DNA from: Prorocentrum cordatum
Taxonomy: Eukaryota; Sar; Dinophyceae; Prorocentrales; Prorocentraceae
Assembly (NCBI GenBank): GCA_963575745.1
Contig: CAUYUJ010018871.1
Span: 545,537 to 609,536, forward strand
DNA length: 64,000 nt
Direction of reading: 5' to 3'
Below the pieces are notes generated by a model. The model did not search any database, had not been told where the DNA came from, and worked only from the letters and a program-made list of their open reading frames with translations. Each line of letters starts with the position of its first letter. The first letter of the stretch is position 1. Position numbers and translations under genes: made by a program. Positions 61,236 to 64,000 of this stretch are shown here, piece after piece.

Positions 61236-61871
61236 ATGAACCATTACGCATATACGCACCACCATCACCCCCATCTGCACTTCATCGTCAGTTATCTCGG
61301 AGCCGTACCACATCTGGGCTCAGGATATGCTCGCCTGCCCTTGAGCACCTCCGATTCGCTGTCTCCACGTTCCTCGGGCGACGCTGTGTCGGCCCGCGAC
61401 GACGCCGAGGGCGATGCCAGCCGCGAGCCGCGGCCAGCTGGAGCGGGCCGAGCCGACGGCCAAGTCAGGGCCGTCGAAGACGGCCGAGGCCGGGGCCAGG
61501 CGGGCGGCCCAGAGGAGGCCCCGCCAGGCCGATGCCAAGCAGCACCAGGACGCGGGCGGCCGCTCCGCCCTTGGGGCGCGCTCCGCCACGGCCCGTGGAG
61601 ACGCTCTACGACGCGCTGGTGGGCGAGGGCCGAGACCGAGGGGCTGCCGTTGGGCTCGCCGATGGAGCGAGGCACCGCGCTGGCCCAGCACTCCACGCAC
61701 TTCTTCTTCGAGGGGCACTCGGCGAGCGACTTCAGCAAGACGAGGGCGGCGCCCGCCTTCGATCGGCTGGACGCGTCAAAGTCGGAGGCGGAGCTGCACG
61801 GGGCCTGGCGGGCCCAGATCGGCTCCTACAAGGTGGCGCCCGAGAGGTCGCGGTCGCCAACCAGACGGTGA
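61236..61871 (+). pseudogene. Tyrosine recombinase N-terminal (core-binding) part
   Basis: Frame 3 carries a His-rich start (HYAYTHHHHPHLHF), Ala/Arg-rich sequence, then QHSTHFFFEGHSASDFSKTR, APAFDRLDASKSEAELHGAW and RAQIGSYKVAPERSRSPTR. The helix pairs and the final G-W/S-Y-x-x-A-P-x-x-S-R-S-P segment precede the catalytic domain in dinoflagellate DIRS-like recombinases. A stop at 61869 and continuation in frame 2 mark a frameshift. Confidence 0.5.
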
Positions 61872-62425
61872 TCGAGCGCCTGCCGCTCCACGCGGGGATC
61901 GCCGCGATGCCCCAGTCCGCGTTGCACCTCCGCCCGCGCGACCCGCTGCCGCTGCGCCGGGACGAGCTGGCGCCGCCCCCCCCGCGAGAGATGGGAGGGC
62001 TGGGTCGCTGGAGCGCCTTCTCCCACCGCCGGGGGATCGGGCAACCCAGCAAGACGGGCGTCTTCGACGAGGCCATGGTGCTGGACAACACGGAGCACGA
62101 CGACCTGGACCAGGCCTGGGGCCATCTCCTGAGCACGTCCAGGAGCAAGCTGCCCCCGCTGAGCTACCTCTCGTACGCCGACGCCTTCTCCAAGGCAGTC
62201 GGGCCACTCCAGCGCGGGCCGCCCGGGGCGCCCCACGCGCGCCGGCCGCGGCGCGGCGGAGCGAGCCGCAAGGCGGCCATCGGCAAACGCCCGGTTGCCG
62301 ACGCCCAGATGAGAGACAGGTGGCTCAGCGCCGCCAGCATGAGGAGGCACGAGAAAGGCGGCCGCGCGACCGAGATGCTTGGCCGTCTCTCAACCGAGCA
62401 GCTGCAGCACGCACGCCTGCGCCGG
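61850..62425 (+). pseudogene. Tyrosine recombinase catalytic domain
   Basis: Frame 2: VIERLPLHAGIAAMPQSALH, then LRPRDPLPLRRDEL (box I Arg region), WSAFSHRRGIGQPSKTGVFD and EAMVLDNTEHDDLDQAWGHL, LSYADAFSKAVGPL, PHARRPRRGGASRKA (the H-x-x-R box II, here with the usual His of R-H-G-G-A-S replaced), MRDRWLSAASMRRHEKGGR (the final block, normally ...R-x-Y-E-K, where Tyr would attack DNA; here His). Loss of the Tyr and of the box II His means the copy cannot recombine DNA. Confidence 0.6.
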
Positions 62426-62959
62426 GAGCGCCTCGGGCGCGATCCTCAGCGGCGCCTCGGCGCCAGTGCGAGGCGCTCTCGACGCGGCGTCGCCCTCGAG
62501 CTCCTCTCGGGCAGCGGGGCCTTCTCGCGAGCGCGGCGCCGCCAGTGCTGCTTGAAAGGCACCCCGGTCTTCGCATGGGGCATATGCCATGGCGAGCGGT
62601 CCGATTTGCTGAAGGCAAGCAACCAGAGAATGATTCGTGGATGTTTTATGTCATGTGTAGTGAGGGCAGCGTGGATCGGTCCTCTTTGCGCGAGCTGGTC
62701 GGCCGCCCGTCGACATGATGGCAGCGGCCCACCTGCTCTCCACAGTGCCGACTGTGCAATGGGCCTCCCCAACCTCGCACCAGGTGACGAGGCCAAAGTC
62801 CAGCGGGGAAATCGCATGATGAGATTATTTTTCTCTCATGTTCTGTTTTGCAAGCGGCTTCGCGTGCCCATAGTGTGTGAGACCCCCACTCGTCTCGCCT
62901 CTGGATTGCCCCCCCCGTCCTCCGAATGCGTCGTTGGCCCGAGGCCCGCGAGTTTGTGA
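62425..62959 (+). pseudogene. C-5 methyltransferase-like tail
   Basis: In the same frame 2 after the recombinase: ALELLSGSGAFSRARRRQCC (SAM-binding motif I, compare L-F-S/A-G-x-G-x-L-S), TPVFAWGICHGERSDLL (an acidic D/E after a strand), GPLCASWSAARR (the place of the P-C-S/Q-x-x-S catalytic loop, with Leu for Pro), MGLPNLAPGDEAKVQRGNRM (D..KV..GN helix), then VPIVCETPTRLASGL (the E-N-P motif, here E-T-P). The order fits a cytosine-5 methyltransferase fold carried by a retroelement. Key residues are altered, so activity is unlikely. The frame ends at 62957-62959. Confidence 0.5.
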
Positions 62960-63291
62960 CCGACTTGTGTCAGTGGTCAAATCCGTGGAGGAAGCGGTGG
63001 TCAAAACCGTGGAGGAAGCGGACCAGATTTCTCAGTCTCTTCGTCGGTTTGAGCTCGGCACAAGAACGGTGTTGATCTTGCAAAGGAATTTGTAATCGTG
63101 CATGTGAGCTCGAATAGATTTCGCTCGGTAGAGCTGATAACCGATTTCTCACCAGCGTAGCTGAGCCCTACCCCAGTCGTTTACGCAATGAACTGTGTGA
63201 ACGTTTCTCTAATTCTATAGCTAACAAGCGTGCCATCGTTTTGAATGGTTTCTGCTCGTACGCCAGCAGTATTTCCGGCATCGTGAGCGCT
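62960..63291. other. Untranslated part of the recombinase element
   Basis: Contains a short tandem duplication (tggtcaaa.ccgtggaggaagcg at ~62973 and ~62997). No coding recognised. Confidence 0.4.
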
Positions 63292-63441
63292 CCCAGTGTT
63301 TTACTTTGGTGTGTGTGCGGTGGGCGACCTTTCGTTCTGCACAAGGATGCCTGCTGCTCAGGGAGCCTCAGTCTGAGGAGCGTGTCTCCGCCCCCACACA
63401 CAGAAAAAAACTCGACTGGCGAGGGAGGCGCAGCAGGCTGA
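63292..63441 (+). repeat. Split direct repeat B1
   Basis: About 150 bp with the phrase atgcctgctgctcagggagc; closely similar to B2. Confidence 0.75.
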
Positions 63442-63451
63442 TGTAGGTGCT

Positions 63452-63512
63452 TACACGTGGATCATCTAGAGGGGCCCGATCGCCGCTAAGCGTCAGCACG
63501 TTTCTGTAGTCA
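63452..63512 (+). repeat. Split direct repeat A2
   Basis: 61 bp, 55 identical to A1, located between B1 and B2. Confidence 0.8.
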
Positions 63513-63558
63513 CGTTCCCACCCTGACCTTGTCCAGCTGCCCTGCCCCGCTCGACTCT

Positions 63559-63703
63559 CTCAGCGTTTTGTGGTGCTTGTGCGGCGGGCGACCCTCCGTT
63601 CTGCAAAGGGATGCCTGCTGCTCAGGGAGCCTCAGTCTGAGGCAACGTGTCTCCGCCCTCACACAGAAACAGTCTCGACTGGCGAGGGCGGCGCAGCAGG
63701 GTG
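63559..63703 (+). repeat. Split direct repeat B2
   Basis: About 145 bp matching B1, including cctcagtctgagg and ctcgactggcgaggg; presumed 3' terminus of the element. Confidence 0.75.
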
Positions 63704-63715
63704 AGACATATACAG

Positions 63716-63800
63716 ATATGTATATACACATCTATATACATACATACATACATACATACATGCATGCATGCATGCATGCATGCATGCATGCATACATACA

Positions 63801-63832
<32 letters not shown>

Positions 63833-63918
63833 CATTCATACATACATACATACATACATACATACATGCATGCATGCATGCATGCATGCATGCATGCATG
63901 CATGCATACATACATACA

Positions 63919-63950
<32 letters not shown>

Positions 63951-63985
63951 CATGCATGCATACATACATACGTATATGTACCTAT
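63716..63985. repeat. (CATA)n/(CATG)n microsatellite
   Basis: Tetramer repeats alternating between catacata and catgcatg blocks up to near the window end. Confidence 0.95.
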
Positions 63986-64000
63986 ATGTGTAAATAAAAC

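Larger units (their letters stand above)
58061..63703 (+). mobile_element. Tyrosine-recombinase (DIRS/Ngaro-like) retroelement
   Basis: Repeat A1 (58061-58121), gag-like region, RT/RNase H, tyrosine recombinase, methyltransferase-like tail, then B1 (63292-63441), A2 (63452-63512), B2 (63559-63703). A1 equals A2 at 55 of 61 positions and B1 is similar to B2. The A1-B1-A2-B2 arrangement is the split direct repeat known from Ngaro/PAT/VIPER-type elements, which use a tyrosine recombinase rather than a DDE integrase. Coding is frameshifted, so this copy is dead. Confidence 0.75.

Overview
The window looks like repeat-dense nuclear DNA of a core dinoflagellate. The evidence is the very high GC content, the long purine/pyrimidine triplet microsatellites, and three retroelement types whose protein signatures I recognise as dinoflagellate-type: Copia-like integrase/RT, LINEs with RanBP2 fingers, and tyrosine-recombinase retroelements with a methyltransferase-like tail. 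A GC-rich genus such as Prorocentrum is possible, but species cannot be decided from this sequence. I found no rRNA, no convincing tRNA, no CRISPR array and no bacterial-style operon. Almost every long open frame is either transposon coding or a by-product of GC-rich triplet repeats.

Layout. 1-9 kb: GC-rich sequence with degraded coding, a pair of 141/123-bp inverted-repeat elements, dispersed GC-rich repeats and one exon-like segment. 9.1-12 kb: CCT microsatellite, a LINE 3' tail fragment, a 53-bp tandem repeat and a 185-bp foldback element. 12.3-17.4 kb: a decayed antisense LINE (RanBP2 zinc finger, coiled coil, endonuclease, RT, zinc knuckle, RNase H). 17.5-22.2 kb: microsatellites and two related ~100-bp minisatellite arrays. 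22.2-25.9 kb: a block bounded by 46-bp inverted repeats that contains a 90-bp satellite. 26-30 kb: small inverted-repeat elements, exon-like segments, a 98.6 percent identical 295-bp duplication and a 380-bp repeat shared in inverted orientation with 8.3 kb. 30-33.4 kb: a LINE tail fragment and microsatellites.

33.5-56.1 kb is a nested retroelement stack. A Copia-like element (possible LTR remnants, an initiator-tRNA-Met-like primer site, gag, integrase, RT, RNase H) is broken twice: by a poly(A)-ended insert at 34.8-35.4 kb and by a 16-kb LINE at 38.2-54.3 kb. The LINE sits inside the Copia RT coding sequence, flanked on both sides by (TC)n. The Copia protein reads across the gap almost without loss. 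The LINE keeps a 3.3-3.4 kilocodon open frame with intact endonuclease and RT motifs, so it is the youngest large insertion, while the Copia copy is full of frameshifts and stops and has lost its RT YVDD-type pair.

56.9-57.1 kb holds an EF-hand exon. 58.06-63.70 kb is a tyrosine-recombinase retroelement: gag-like region, RT/RNase H, tyrosine recombinase, cytosine-methyltransferase-like tail. Its short repeats are arranged A1 - genes - B1 - A2 - B2, the split-direct-repeat layout of Ngaro/PAT-type elements. The window ends in a (CATA)/(CATG) microsatellite.
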